NCBI GenBank assembly: GCA_024693045.1
Contig: JAILLQ010000029.1
Coordinates: 1 to 32,994 of the forward strand
DNA length: 32,994 nucleotides
DNA from: Treponema sp.
GTDB taxonomy: Bacteria; Spirochaetota; Spirochaetia; Treponematales; Treponemataceae
Direction of reading: 5' to 3'
Notes under the pieces: model-generated
Told to the model about the DNA's origin: nothing
Databases searched by the model: none
Seen by the model: only the letters and a program-made list of their open reading frames with translations
Program-made: the position numbers and the translations under genes
Shown: positions 15,300-25,058 of the stretch, one piece after another
How positions within the stretch are numbered: the first letter of the stretch is position 1
Layout: each line of letters begins with the position of its first letter

Positions 15300-17090
15300 A
15301 TGCTGAAATTTGAAAAAAAAATCCCCCTATTGCTTCTTTTTTTACTAATTCCATTTTCTACTCTTCTGTTTTCTTGCGATACACTTATGGACGACCTAGA
15401 TTCTGTAGCAGAAGCAGTTTTAGCAGAAGAAGCTAAAAACAATTATGTAAATTACACAGTAAATCATCTTCTTCAGAATATTGAAGACGACGAATATACA
15501 ATCCTGGAGTCTACAACACAACAAGGACAAGTGGGTAAAAATACTCAGGCTATAGCAAACGAGTACGAAGGCTTCACAGTTTTGCCATTTGAACAAAAAA
15601 GTATAGCTAGTGACGGGACTACTATAATTGAAATTTACTACGACCGAAATATTCACACAATAACTTACACCGATGGCTTAGACCAGATAGAAATACAAGT
15701 GCCAGAAAGCACTGCTCACAAATTCGGTACAAGCGTTTATCTAAATTTTACAGATATAGGAAGTCTGGAACACTTTGAATTTACCGGCTGGAAAGATTTC
15801 TCAAGCGGAATTACTTATTCGGCAAGTTCAAACCCATATATAGTGATTCCTGATAAAGACACAACCCTTGAAGCTCAGTGGGAAACAACCTTATTCTCTT
15901 ACTCTATTGTTCACAAAATCCAGGACTTAAATGCCAGCACATACACAGAATATCATAGCCAGACCTTCTACGGCGACAAAAACACTGAAACCGCAGCAGT
16001 AGCACTCTCTATAGAAGGATTTACAGCTCAACCAATAAACCAGCAAATCATTGCAGAAGATGGATCTACCGTAGTTGAAGTTTTCTATAACAGAAATCTT
16101 CATACAATTACTTACAGTGATGATTATACAAGCGTGCCTGAAAGTACAACTCATAAATATGGGGAAAGTGTTCTACTAAACTTCACAGATATAGGAAGTC
16201 GGGAACATTTTGAATTTACCGGATGGAAAGATTTATCCGACGGAATCATTTATTCAGAAAGTTCTAATCCATCAATCTCGGTTAGAGATGAAGATATAAC
16301 TCTGCTTGCTCAGTGGAAAACAACTTTATACTCATATTCTGTTGTACATAAAACCCAGGACTTAAATGCCAGCACATACACAGAATATCAAACACAGACT
16401 TTCTACGGCGACAAAAACACTGAAACCGCTGCAGTAGCACTCTCTATAGAAGGATTTACAGCTCAACCAATAAGTCAGCAAATCATCTCTGAGGACGGAA
16501 CGACCGTAGTTGAAGTTTTGTACGACCGAAACAATTACACAATTACCTATGATGACAATGTTGCTACAGAGACAATAGCAGTTCCTTCAGCAGTTACCCT
16601 CGCATATGAAGATACTTGTAATGTGAACTTTACCGACATAGGTTCCCGTCTGGGATACACTTTCAACGGCTGGAACACAAAAGCAGACGGAAGCGGTCAG
16701 GCATATCAGAGTGAAAATGTGACTTCATTTACTGTAGATGCAAATAATGTAACTCTTTACGCACAATGGCTTGCAACTACAGCAAATGGTATTACAATAT
16801 CAGTACCTACTTATTCCGACAACAGCGGAACTCTCACATTGACTTCAGAAATTACCGGTCTAATAGATGCTGGTCACACAAGCACAGCAACCTTTACCGT
16901 AACGACAACAGCTGGCTACAATAATTTCTATTGGTTTGTAGACGGAGAATCTGTTCAGACAGGTTCAACTACAACATTTATAATTACGACAAACAATTAT
17001 TCTGCTGGAAATCACACCTTGCTCTTGTATGCAGAAGATTCCAGTGGAAATTCAGCAACAGCAGAAACAACGTTCACTATAGTAAAGTAA
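15300..17090 (+). CDS. surface lipoprotein with InlB-type and MucBP-like repeats
   Basis: This 596-residue lipoprotein is taken from the ATG at 15300, which follows a GGGGG ribosome binding site by 7 bases and directly abuts the previous stop. The earlier in-frame ATG at 15222 lies inside the barrel gene. The signal peptide ends LLFSC. The body alternates MucBP-like units (YSVVHKTQDLNASTYTEY... VVEVLYDRN) with InlB/Flg_new-type B repeats (FEFTGWKD... ITLLAQW; YTFNGWNTKADGSG). A C-terminal Ig-like domain (FYWFVDGESVQTGSTTTF... AGNHTLLLYAEDSSGNSATA) follows. One 435-bp segment is duplicated with high DNA identity. The product is probably a surface adhesin-like stalk; its partner is unknown. Confidence 0.85.
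   Translation: MLKFEKKIPLLLLFLLIPFSTLLFSCDTLMDDLDSVAEAVLAEEAKNNYVNYTVNHLLQNIEDDEYTILESTTQQGQVGKNTQAIANEYEGFTVLPFEQKSIASDGTTIIEIYYDRNIHTITYTDGLDQIEIQVPESTAHKFGTSVYLNFTDIGSLEHFEFTGWKDFSSGITYSASSNPYIVIPDKDTTLEAQWETTLFSYSIVHKIQDLNASTYTEYHSQTFYGDKNTETAAVALSIEGFTAQPINQQIIAEDGSTVVEVFYNRNLHTITYSDDYTSVPESTTHKYGESVLLNFTDIGSREHFEFTGWKDLSDGIIYSESSNPSISVRDEDITLLAQWKTTLYSYSVVHKTQDLNASTYTEYQTQTFYGDKNTETAAVALSIEGFTAQPISQQIISEDGTTVVEVLYDRNNYTITYDDNVATETIAVPSAVTLAYEDTCNVNFTDIGSRLGYTFNGWNTKADGSGQAYQSENVTSFTVDANNVTLYAQWLATTANGITISVPTYSDNSGTLTLTSEITGLIDAGHTSTATFTVTTTAGYNNFYWFVDGESVQTGSTTTFIITTNNYSAGNHTLLLYAEDSSGNSATAETTFTIVK
15921..16530 (+). repeat. intragenic duplication with 435-bp period
   Basis: The DNA around 15921-16098 and 16356-16530 is nearly identical over about 175 bp; the offset of 435 bp is exactly 145 codons. 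The identity is higher at the DNA level than protein conservation needs, which points to recent recombination or gene conversion within the lipoprotein gene. Confidence 0.85.
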
Positions 17091-17114
17091 TAAGTTCTAA
17101 AAAGGAGAATTAGA

Positions 17115-20100
17115 ATGATTAATTTATCAGGTAAAGTAAAAAGAGATATAATTTTCTCTCTGTTAATAATTTTCCAAATTGTATTTTTTTCAGCCTGTAC
17201 TAACTATGTTTCGAACGATGATAACACAAAAAACTTCATTCTCTTTCAGATAATTGCAGAAGAACAAAGAAAAGCTCAGGAAGCAGAAGCTAATAGAGTT
17301 AGAGTTTCTTTTACTGCAAAAAGCATATACGAAAATACCCGCTCTGCAGTACCACAGGATGTTGGAATAAACGACCTTACTTACAGTCTGGAATACTACA
17401 CCTCGTCCATGACAGAACACCTGACTCAAAGCTTTTCTACTTACACAGAATTTTCAGCTGTTACCCTTGAACTCGAAAAAGGCAGATGGACTTTCGAGCT
17501 AAGTGCACAAAAAGACGGAACTACAATTTTTACCTCTTCGGTTACAAAAGATATTGTTCCAGGTGAAAACTCGATATCTTTTGAGTTAAAGGAACTTGAA
17601 TCAGGTAATGGTAGCCTTTATGTTTCTCTTTCTGCTCCTTCCGATGCTGGAATTACAAAAATTACAGCAAGCCTAAAAAACTTACGAGGAGAGATTATTC
17701 AATCTGAAACTGAACTTACGGCTACTAGCGGAACAAATAATTACACCTTTGAAAAATCAGAACTGGCAAAGGGAACTTATATTCTTTCATATAAACTCTA
17801 CTGCCAGGACTCAACGGATTCCAGCAAAATAACTACTACAAATTATGTTGAACTTGTTCGTGTTATTCCAGGAGTTCGCAGTACTACCTCGGCTCCAATA
17901 GAACTAACAAAAGAATACATAAACTCCCTGTGCACAATCACCTTTTCTAACATGGCAGATTCCAGTGGTAATTCCTGGTGGCTTCCAACTTACGATTTAA
18001 CTCTTACCTATCCAAAATACACAAAAATTACTCTACCTGTAGCAGAGAACACATACAGAAAAAGCTACTACATGCTGGGTTGGCACAAAAAAGCCGATTT
18101 GAGCGACTCTTTGCTAACAGAACTGGTTATAGAAGATAATATTACCCTTTATGCAGACTGGAAGACCGTAAAAATGAAAAGCGGTCCAGAAATAAATGCT
18201 CTTTTAACGCCTTCTCCATACTACATAGGATGGTATGACTCTAAAAATTTTGTACCTTACACAGAAAGTATTACAGATAGTGAACTTGAAGCATTGGAAA
18301 AAATTACACTTTCTACAGACGATTCTCCAATTCCTTGTTACGCCTGGATAGATACCTCTACCAGCCCGCAAACAATCTATTACTATGCAAAAGGCTTTAC
18401 CAATAACTCTAATTCATGTCCAATTTACTTATCAGAAGATTTTAGCAGCACTTTTTCTGAAGGCAGCTGTTTAAAAGAAATCAACTTAAGTGGCTTTAAC
18501 AGTGAAAATGTAACAAATATGTCCAGCCTATTTTCCGGCTGTACTAGTCTTACAAGTATTACTTTTGGTAATGACTTTAGCACAGCCAATGTTACAGACA
18601 TGAGTTCCATGTTTAAAAATACAAAAAATCTTCCTTCTGTTGATTTATCAGGCTTTAACACAGAAAAAGTTACAACCATGGAATCAATGTTCAAGCAAGA
18701 AAGTGGTGCTAATCTCACTGAACTAGATTTATCTTCCTTTAACTGTAAGAACGTTACAAGCATGAATTCAATGTTTTCAGGACAAGTTGGGCTTACCACC
18801 CTCAAATTAAGCGATACTTTTTGTGGCTCTTCAACTGATGAAACAAAATTAACTGATATAAGATCCATGTTTTACAACTGCTATCTTCTTACGACTATTG
18901 AAAATTTATCAGCCATAAAAACTGAAAATATCACAAGTCTTGAAAAACTTTTCTACAACTGTAAAAAATTAGAAAACCTTGATTTAACTTCATTTGATAC
19001 AAGTAACATTACAGACCTTTCGTCTGCTTTTTACAGCTGCATGAGCTTAACTTCTATAGATTTAAGTTCTTTCAACACTAAAAAAATAACAACAATGGAA
19101 AACACTTTCTATGGTTGTGAAGAGCTTACTTCTATTGACCTTTCGAATTTTTCAAGTGACTCCTTAACTAACCTATCATGCTGTTTTTATGAATGTACAA
19201 AATTAGAAAACATTACTTTTGGTGATGACTTTACAATTTCATCTGTAACAAAGCTGTCTTATATGTTCTACAAATGTAGCGCTCTTGAAAGCCTTGATTT
19301 ATCAAACTTTGACTGTTCAAGTTTGACAAATACTACTCACACTTTTGCCGAATGCACAAAGTTGAAAACAATCATTGTTGATAAAACTGTAGATTGGTCT
19401 TCTTTAACTAGTATTACAGGAAGTTCCCGCATGTTCTACAACTGTACTAAATTAGTAGGTGGAGCAGGAACAACTCTGGATTCATCAAATGTCAATATAG
19501 TCTATGCAAGAATTGATTATGGTCCTTCCAGTGTAAATAAAGGTTATTTTACAGCGGGAAACAGTTACGCGACCCTTACCTACGACGCTAACGGCGGAAG
19601 TCTTTCAGAATCCATTCAAATTCTAAAAAAAGGAGAAAGCTCTTCTATTTATTCAATAGATACTTCAGGAATTTCGTATGAAGATCACATTTTCTTAAAC
19701 TGGAATACTACATCAGATGGTTCGGGAAGCAGTTACCTTGCCGGATCAGATATTAGCATAACAGAAAATACAACTCTTTACGCTAATTACGGCCTTCCTG
19801 TTTTATACATAAAAGAAGGGGCAACTGCTTCTACTTCAAGTATAACCGCCGGCTTTACAGAAGCCGAAAGTTTACCAACTCTGACTCAAGCTCTTGATCA
19901 AATAAACAATGTAGTAAGCACAAATAAATGTTCATCTTCTATGAACTGGACTTTCTACCTTTCAGGAACAATAACAGACAGTGCAGAAATTTCATCTGAT
20001 TTGTCGGCAACTTCCCTTACAATTTCAAAAAATTCCTCTGCAAGTACTGCTACAATCTCTGGGAATTATACAGAATCAATCCTGATAATTTCAGCTTCAA

Positions 20101-23100
20101 AAGCAGTGTCTCTTAACGATATTGTACTAAGTAACAACATAATAGAAGGTATTAATGGAGCTGCAATCAGAAAAACAGGTACTTCTGTACTCACTCTGTC
20201 TAATTGTGAAATAAGCGACAACCAAAGTACGACTAGCAGCAGCAACGAGGGAGGGCTTGGAGGAGGTATTTACCTTGCTTCTGGAAGTCTCTACTTGGAC
20301 AGCACAAACTTCTATGGTAATCAGGCCAACCAAAACGGGGGGGCAATTTATGCTGCTTCAGGAACAAATCTATACATATACGGAACAAGTCAGCTTGGAA
20401 AAAGTGGAGATGATTATACGGTTAATATTGCTACTTCAGGTTATGGTGGAGCTATTTACCTGGCTTCAAATTCAAAACTCTTCCTCTACGGAAACACTAC
20501 TATCGGGGAAAGTCAAACTACAGCCGCATCTTCGACTTCTTACGCAAATAAAGCTGCTCTTGGAGGCGGAATTTACAATGATGGCGGATATATCTACATG
20601 GGCTATTCAGATGCTAGTACACAGCAAGAATTAACAGGTGGAATCTATTACAACTACGCTTCTGACTCAAGTAGTGGAGGCGGCGGAATATACTTGGCTT
20701 CTGGTTATATCTACATTAAAACAGGTAATATAAACTACAACGCATGTGCAGCTCATGGAGGTGGGCTTTACCAGGCAGACGGAACAGTAGTGCTAACAGC
20801 AGTATCTATTAATAGTAATACAGCTGCTGGTAATGGCGGTGGTATTTACCAGTCTGGTGGAAAGATCACTATGAACGGAGGTTCTGTTAATAGCAATACA
20901 GCAAGTGGTAATGGCGGTGGCCTTTATACTTTAGCAAGTTTCAACATGACAGGTGGTACAATCTATTTGAACAAAGCAACAAATGGAGGAGGAGCCGGAA
21001 TAGGTTCAGGAGGAACTTTAAGTTTAACAGGAGATTCTGTAATTGGTTTAAAGACTACGACTACAGGAACCCCAACCCCTACTTCATACGGAAACTACGC
21101 TACAGGTAAAGGTGGCGGAGTTTACGCAGAAGGCACTCTAAATCTAGGATATAACCATTCTTCTCTCACAACAGATACTGACTATGATGGAGGACTCTTC
21201 TACAATTATGCACAAGGGGATGGAGGAGGCCTTTATAGTAATGATGCGTCTTGTTACCTTGTAAGAGGAAATATCTCATATAATGCCTCAACATCTAACG
21301 GAGGTGGTATTTACATAGAGGGAACTCCGTTTTCTGTAACTAACATGAAAATTAACCATAATTTAGCTACTAAATATGGAGGGGGATTATATACTAATTC
21401 GGGAACAACGACTTTATCTATCGCTTCAAGTGAAATAAACTATAATACGGCAAGTAAACAAGGTGGTGGCATATATAATGATAATAGCAAAATAACCCTT
21501 CCTAGTGGATCAATTTCTAATAACACTGCTAATGCATCTTCTGGAAACGGTGGTGGTGGAGTTTATAACAATGCTGAGGACTCCTCCATTGAAATCTCAG
21601 GAGGTTCTGTAAGTAATAATAATTCACCAAATGCAAATGGAGCCGGAATTTACAATGAAGGAAGGGTGACTATATCCGCAGGCTCAATTGCCGGAAACAC
21701 TTCTACTGGTGATGGTAACGGAGGAGGAATATATAACCAAAGTGGGGCTTATTTATATCTAAATGGTACCGGTGTAATTGGAGATAAAAATACTTATTCA
21801 GTTGCAAACTCTACTGATCACTCTAATTCAGCAGACTATGGAGGAGCAATTTACAATAATAATGGCTATGTCTACATAGGTTATATAACTTCAAATGATC
21901 CTGATTCCGATTTTACAGGAGGAATTTATTATAATTACTCAGAACGAGGTGGAGCCATTTATAACACAAGTAATAATACCTACATAGCAAATGGTACAAT
22001 CAAATATAATGCAGCTACTTTAGGAGGAGCCATTTTTAATGCATCCCAATATACAATTACAATGTCAGGAGGAAGTATTTCAAACAATGAAAGCACAAAT
22101 GCATATTATCTTTTCTCAGGTGCTTACTATAGTAACGGTAATAACAGCAAATTTATAATTTCTGCCTCAGCCCAGATTCCTCCTGATATAGAGCGCTACA
22201 ATTCTATTTACCTCTATTCAGGAACAACATTATCTCTAAATTCTGCTTTAACAGCAGATTCTCCTATTGCCTCAATCACTCCTTGTTCTTATCCTTCAGA
22301 AATTGGAGTAGATGGCGTTCAGGTTCTTTCCAATTATACTTCCACAGACTATGTGACGGACTATGCAAACAAATTCCTTGTTACTCCTAGAAGTGATGTA
22401 AACTATCTCTACAAAATAAACCCTTCAAGCGGCTGTGTATACCGCTCTGACTTTGTAAAGATTGAAGCAAATAATATAACACGTTTAATAGCTTCTTCAG
22501 GAGTTTTCTTAGACGGAAGAAGCATCGATATTGACGCTTTCTACATCTGTGACCATGAAGTTACACAAAAAGAATACGAAACTTACTGTACTTATGGAGG
22601 AAGCACTCCAGGGACCCAAGCAATTTCAGGTTCAACTACTTATCAAACAGGTGATGGAGATAACCAGCCTGCCATGTATGTAAGCTGGTATGATGCTTTA
22701 GTATATTGCAATCTTCGAAGTATAGCAGAAGGTCTAGACCCTGTTTACACAATAGACGGTACTACAGATCCAAGCTCTTGGAGTGGAATAGTAACTTCTG
22801 ACAGTAAATACTATGGGCCATCGTCTTCTAATGATAGCTGGAATGCTGTAACTCAGGATATGAGTAAAGACGGCTACAGACTTCCAACAGAAGCCGAATG
22901 GGAATACGCAGCCCGCGGTGGTCATATGGGTATATATGGTACACAAACACGCTACGCCGGTAGCGACACATACAACGATTATGCATGGTTCAGTGGAAAC
23001 TCAAATAAGACCACCCATATAGTAAAAGATAAAAAAGCAAACGGAGCAAATATTTATGATATGAGTGGTAACCTATGCGAACTTTGCTGGGACTGGTATG

Positions 23101-23279
23101 AAAGCTCTTTGAATACTTCTACACCAGCCACAGGGCCAGAAAGCAGCAGCGTAACCCAGCGTTCATGTAGAGGCGGCGCCTACCAGTACGATATGGATCT
23201 GAACAAGCGTGTAGGTAATGCCCCTACAGCCCGCTTCAACAATGCCGGCTTTAGAGTAGTAAGAACCGCCCTATATTAA
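17115..23279 (+). CDS. giant mosaic surface lipoprotein: LRR, beta-helix, FGE/C-lectin domain
   Basis: A 2054-residue protein, the last of the five-gene run, 24 bp after the previous stop, with AAAAGGAG before the ATG. Order: lipoprotein signal (FFSAC, Cys28); beta-sandwich domains; a B-repeat (about 270-355, ending ITLYADW); a BspA-like DUF285 leucine-rich block (about 455-795, units such as LTSIDLSSFNTKKITTMENTF); a second B-repeat (about 815-895); and a long Pmp-like beta-helix (about 995-1695) with dozens of GGGIY/GGAIYN turns. The C-terminal formylglycine-enzyme-like/C-type-lectin-like domain (about 1775-2054) has YRLPTEAEWEYAARGG, ANIYDMSGNLCELCWDWY, SCRGGAY and NAGFRVVR. The lipid anchor and repeats suggest a surface adhesin or ligand binder. 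The terminal fold is more likely a binding module than an enzyme, since such domains often end surface proteins. Confidence 0.88.
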   Translation: MINLSGKVKRDIIFSLLIIFQIVFFSACTNYVSNDDNTKNFILFQIIAEEQRKAQEAEANRVRVSFTAKSIYENTRSAVPQDVGINDLTYSLEYYTSSMTEHLTQSFSTYTEFSAVTLELEKGRWTFELSAQKDGTTIFTSSVTKDIVPGENSISFELKELESGNGSLYVSLSAPSDAGITKITASLKNLRGEIIQSETELTATSGTNNYTFEKSELAKGTYILSYKLYCQDSTDSSKITTTNYVELVRVIPGVRSTTSAPIELTKEYINSLCTITFSNMADSSGNSWWLPTYDLTLTYPKYTKITLPVAENTYRKSYYMLGWHKKADLSDSLLTELVIEDNITLYADWKTVKMKSGPEINALLTPSPYYIGWYDSKNFVPYTESITDSELEALEKITLSTDDSPIPCYAWIDTSTSPQTIYYYAKGFTNNSNSCPIYLSEDFSSTFSEGSCLKEINLSGFNSENVTNMSSLFSGCTSLTSITFGNDFSTANVTDMSSMFKNTKNLPSVDLSGFNTEKVTTMESMFKQESGANLTELDLSSFNCKNVTSMNSMFSGQVGLTTLKLSDTFCGSSTDETKLTDIRSMFYNCYLLTTIENLSAIKTENITSLEKLFYNCKKLENLDLTSFDTSNITDLSSAFYSCMSLTSIDLSSFNTKKITTMENTFYGCEELTSIDLSNFSSDSLTNLSCCFYECTKLENITFGDDFTISSVTKLSYMFYKCSALESLDLSNFDCSSLTNTTHTFAECTKLKTIIVDKTVDWSSLTSITGSSRMFYNCTKLVGGAGTTLDSSNVNIVYARIDYGPSSVNKGYFTAGNSYATLTYDANGGSLSESIQILKKGESSSIYSIDTSGISYEDHIFLNWNTTSDGSGSSYLAGSDISITENTTLYANYGLPVLYIKEGATASTSSITAGFTEAESLPTLTQALDQINNVVSTNKCSSSMNWTFYLSGTITDSAEISSDLSATSLTISKNSSASTATISGNYTESILIISASKAVSLNDIVLSNNIIEGINGAAIRKTGTSVLTLSNCEISDNQSTTSSSNEGGLGGGIYLASGSLYLDSTNFYGNQANQNGGAIYAASGTNLYIYGTSQLGKSGDDYTVNIATSGYGGAIYLASNSKLFLYGNTTIGESQTTAASSTSYANKAALGGGIYNDGGYIYMGYSDASTQQELTGGIYYNYASDSSSGGGGIYLASGYIYIKTGNINYNACAAHGGGLYQADGTVVLTAVSINSNTAAGNGGGIYQSGGKITMNGGSVNSNTASGNGGGLYTLASFNMTGGTIYLNKATNGGGAGIGSGGTLSLTGDSVIGLKTTTTGTPTPTSYGNYATGKGGGVYAEGTLNLGYNHSSLTTDTDYDGGLFYNYAQGDGGGLYSNDASCYLVRGNISYNASTSNGGGIYIEGTPFSVTNMKINHNLATKYGGGLYTNSGTTTLSIASSEINYNTASKQGGGIYNDNSKITLPSGSISNNTANASSGNGGGGVYNNAEDSSIEISGGSVSNNNSPNANGAGIYNEGRVTISAGSIAGNTSTGDGNGGGIYNQSGAYLYLNGTGVIGDKNTYSVANSTDHSNSADYGGAIYNNNGYVYIGYITSNDPDSDFTGGIYYNYSERGGAIYNTSNNTYIANGTIKYNAATLGGAIFNASQYTITMSGGSISNNESTNAYYLFSGAYYSNGNNSKFIISASAQIPPDIERYNSIYLYSGTTLSLNSALTADSPIASITPCSYPSEIGVDGVQVLSNYTSTDYVTDYANKFLVTPRSDVNYLYKINPSSGCVYRSDFVKIEANNITRLIASSGVFLDGRSIDIDAFYICDHEVTQKEYETYCTYGGSTPGTQAISGSTTYQTGDGDNQPAMYVSWYDALVYCNLRSIAEGLDPVYTIDGTTDPSSWSGIVTSDSKYYGPSSSNDSWNAVTQDMSKDGYRLPTEAEWEYAARGGHMGIYGTQTRYAGSDTYNDYAWFSGNSNKTTHIVKDKKANGANIYDMSGNLCELCWDWYESSLNTSTPATGPESSSVTQRSCRGGAYQYDMDLNKRVGNAPTARFNNAGFRVVRTALY

Positions 23280-23321
23280 ACAGCGCAGCGAAGGCTTGCT
23301 TATATTACTTTTTCTTTCACA

Positions 23322-23350
23322 TTGAACCTAGTCTTCGTTTTCATTATAAT
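23322..23350 (+). promoter_or_regulatory. sigma-70-type promoter of lysS
   Basis: TTGAAC (23322-23327), a 17-bp spacer and a perfect TATAAT (23345-23350) lie 30 bp upstream of the lysS start, so the leader is short. It separates lysS from the surface-protein operon. Only a weak 5-bp stem after 23279 could terminate that operon. Confidence 0.85.
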
Positions 23351-23379
23351 TCCTATACTATTCACTTTAGAGGAAACTA

Positions 23380-24990
23380 ATGAGTAACGAAAAAAACTCT
23401 TCTTGCATTCACTGGGCAGACCAGATGGCAGACAAAATCATCAGAGAAAAGGGAGACCTTGACTCATACACATGTGCATCTGGAATCACCCCAAGCGGAA
23501 CCGTTCACCTTGGAAACTTCCGCGAAATCATTACAGTTGATTTGGTTGTTCGCGCTCTCAGAAACCGCGGAAAAAATGTTCGCTTTATTTATTCGTGGGA
23601 CGACTACGACGTATTCCGAAAAGTTCCTGCAAACATGCCAGATCCAGAAATCCTGGAAAAATACCTTCGCTATCCAATTACAGAAGTACCTGACACAACA
23701 AAAAGAAACGAAAATTATGCACGCCACCACGAAGTAGACATAGAAAATCAGCTTCCACGAGTTGGAATCCATCCTGAATTCCTTTACCAGGCAAGCCGCT
23801 ACCGTGCAAACCGATATGCAGAAGGCATGAAAAAAGCTATGCAAAACCGCGAACTCATAAAAGAATGCCTTAATGAATACCGCGATGAAGCACATAAAAT
23901 GAAGCCAGAAGACGTATACTGGCCAGTTTCAATTTTCTGCGGAAAATGTTCCAAAGACACAACAGAAATCGTAGATTACGACGGCGAATACGGAATCACA
24001 TACAAGTGTGAATGCGGTAATTGCGAAACAGCAGATATCCGCACATTCAAAGGAGCAAAACTTGGTTGGCGTGTAGACTGGCCAATGAGATGGAACGAAG
24101 AAAAAGTAGTATTTGAACCAGGCGGAAAAGATCACATCAGCCCGGGCGGAAGCTACGACACAGCAAAACTCGTTTCAAAGAAAATCTACGACTGGGACGC
24201 ACCAGTAACAATGCGTTACGACTTCGTAAACCTCAAAGGCGTACCAGGTAAAATGTCTTCTTCAAAAGGAAAGGTAATTGCTCTTCCTGATGCACTCGAC
24301 GTTTACCAGGCAGAAGTTCTCCGCTACCTTTTTGCAGGAACTCGCCCTAATACAGAATTCGCAATTTCATTCGACCTGGACGTACTCAAAGTATACGAAG
24401 ACTACGACAAAACAGAAAGAGTTGTATACGGCGTAGACAAGGCAAAGAATGAAGAATTCCTTGCAAAAGAAAAACGCATTTACGAATTAAGCCAGATAGA
24501 CGGCAAAATTCCAGAAACAATGCCTTACCAGATTACTTTCCGTATGCTTACAACTTTGCTTCAGACATACTCAGGCGACATCGACTCCGTAATCGCATCT
24601 TTGGGAGATGTAAAACCTGAACAGGAAGAACGTCTTCGCCGCAGAATGGCATGTGCATGGTTCTGGATTCAGCACAGTGCACCAGACTGCGCTCCAGAAT
24701 TCTGCTTCTCTTTAAGAAATGACGGCTCAAAGGCAGATCTTACTGGTGACATGCTTACAGCAGTAAAAAGAGTTCGTGACGAAGTAGTTCCAAAGGTAGG
24801 AAGCTACGCCATGGACAAAGAATGCCAGCAGGCAATGTACGACATTGCAACAGAACTCGGACTTGATGCAAAGGCTTTGTTCACAGCAATGTATCAGGCT
24901 TTGGTTGCAAAAGATCAGGGACCTCGCCTTGCAAGCTTTATGAAAATCATAGGTAAAGAAAAACTTTCAAAGATTCTTTCAGTTTACTAA
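23380..24990 (+). CDS. lysS: class I lysyl-tRNA synthetase
   Basis: A 536-residue enzyme that charges tRNA-Lys. It is the class I (archaeal-type) form, not the class II enzyme of most bacteria; this form is a hallmark of spirochaetes and some alphaproteobacteria. The HIGH-equivalent TPSGTVHLGN is at residues 37-46 and KMSSS at 291-295. A zinc-ribbon-like insertion has Cys187, Cys190, Cys210, Cys212 and Cys215, and GGKDHISPGGSYDT lies before the KMSKS loop. The C-terminal helical anticodon-binding part is complete. AGAGGAA precedes the ATG by 4 bases. It is a single-gene transcript with its own promoter and terminator. Confidence 0.97.
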   Translation: MSNEKNSSCIHWADQMADKIIREKGDLDSYTCASGITPSGTVHLGNFREIITVDLVVRALRNRGKNVRFIYSWDDYDVFRKVPANMPDPEILEKYLRYPITEVPDTTKRNENYARHHEVDIENQLPRVGIHPEFLYQASRYRANRYAEGMKKAMQNRELIKECLNEYRDEAHKMKPEDVYWPVSIFCGKCSKDTTEIVDYDGEYGITYKCECGNCETADIRTFKGAKLGWRVDWPMRWNEEKVVFEPGGKDHISPGGSYDTAKLVSKKIYDWDAPVTMRYDFVNLKGVPGKMSSSKGKVIALPDALDVYQAEVLRYLFAGTRPNTEFAISFDLDVLKVYEDYDKTERVVYGVDKAKNEEFLAKEKRIYELSQIDGKIPETMPYQITFRMLTTLLQTYSGDIDSVIASLGDVKPEQEERLRRRMACAWFWIQHSAPDCAPEFCFSLRNDGSKADLTGDMLTAVKRVRDEVVPKVGSYAMDKECQQAMYDIATELGLDAKALFTAMYQALVAKDQGPRLASFMKIIGKEKLSKILSVY

Positions 24991-24997
24991 TAAAGCA

Positions 24998-25026
24998 AAA
25001 GCCCGAAGCTAAAAACTTCGGGCTTT
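24998..25026. terminator. bidirectional intrinsic terminator between lysS and the chemotaxis receptor
   Basis: AAAGCCCGAAG (24998-25008) and CTTCGGGCTTT (25016-25026) form a perfect 11-bp stem with a 7-nt A-rich loop. The A/T ends and flanking T/A bases let it work for both convergent genes. Confidence 0.93.
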
Positions 25027-25058
25027 ATTATTTTCTAGTAAATTTTCAGTCAAAAAGT

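Noticed and set aside
20257..20634. 125-residue plus-strand ORF inside the giant lipoprotein gene
   Set aside because: A frame shadow of the repetitive GGGIY region, with no start signal of its own.
22440..23279. Active formylglycine-generating (sulfatase-activating) enzyme
   Set aside because: The domain ends a very long surface lipoprotein and no sulfatase gene is nearby; the fold is widely used for binding, so enzymatic activity is not claimed.
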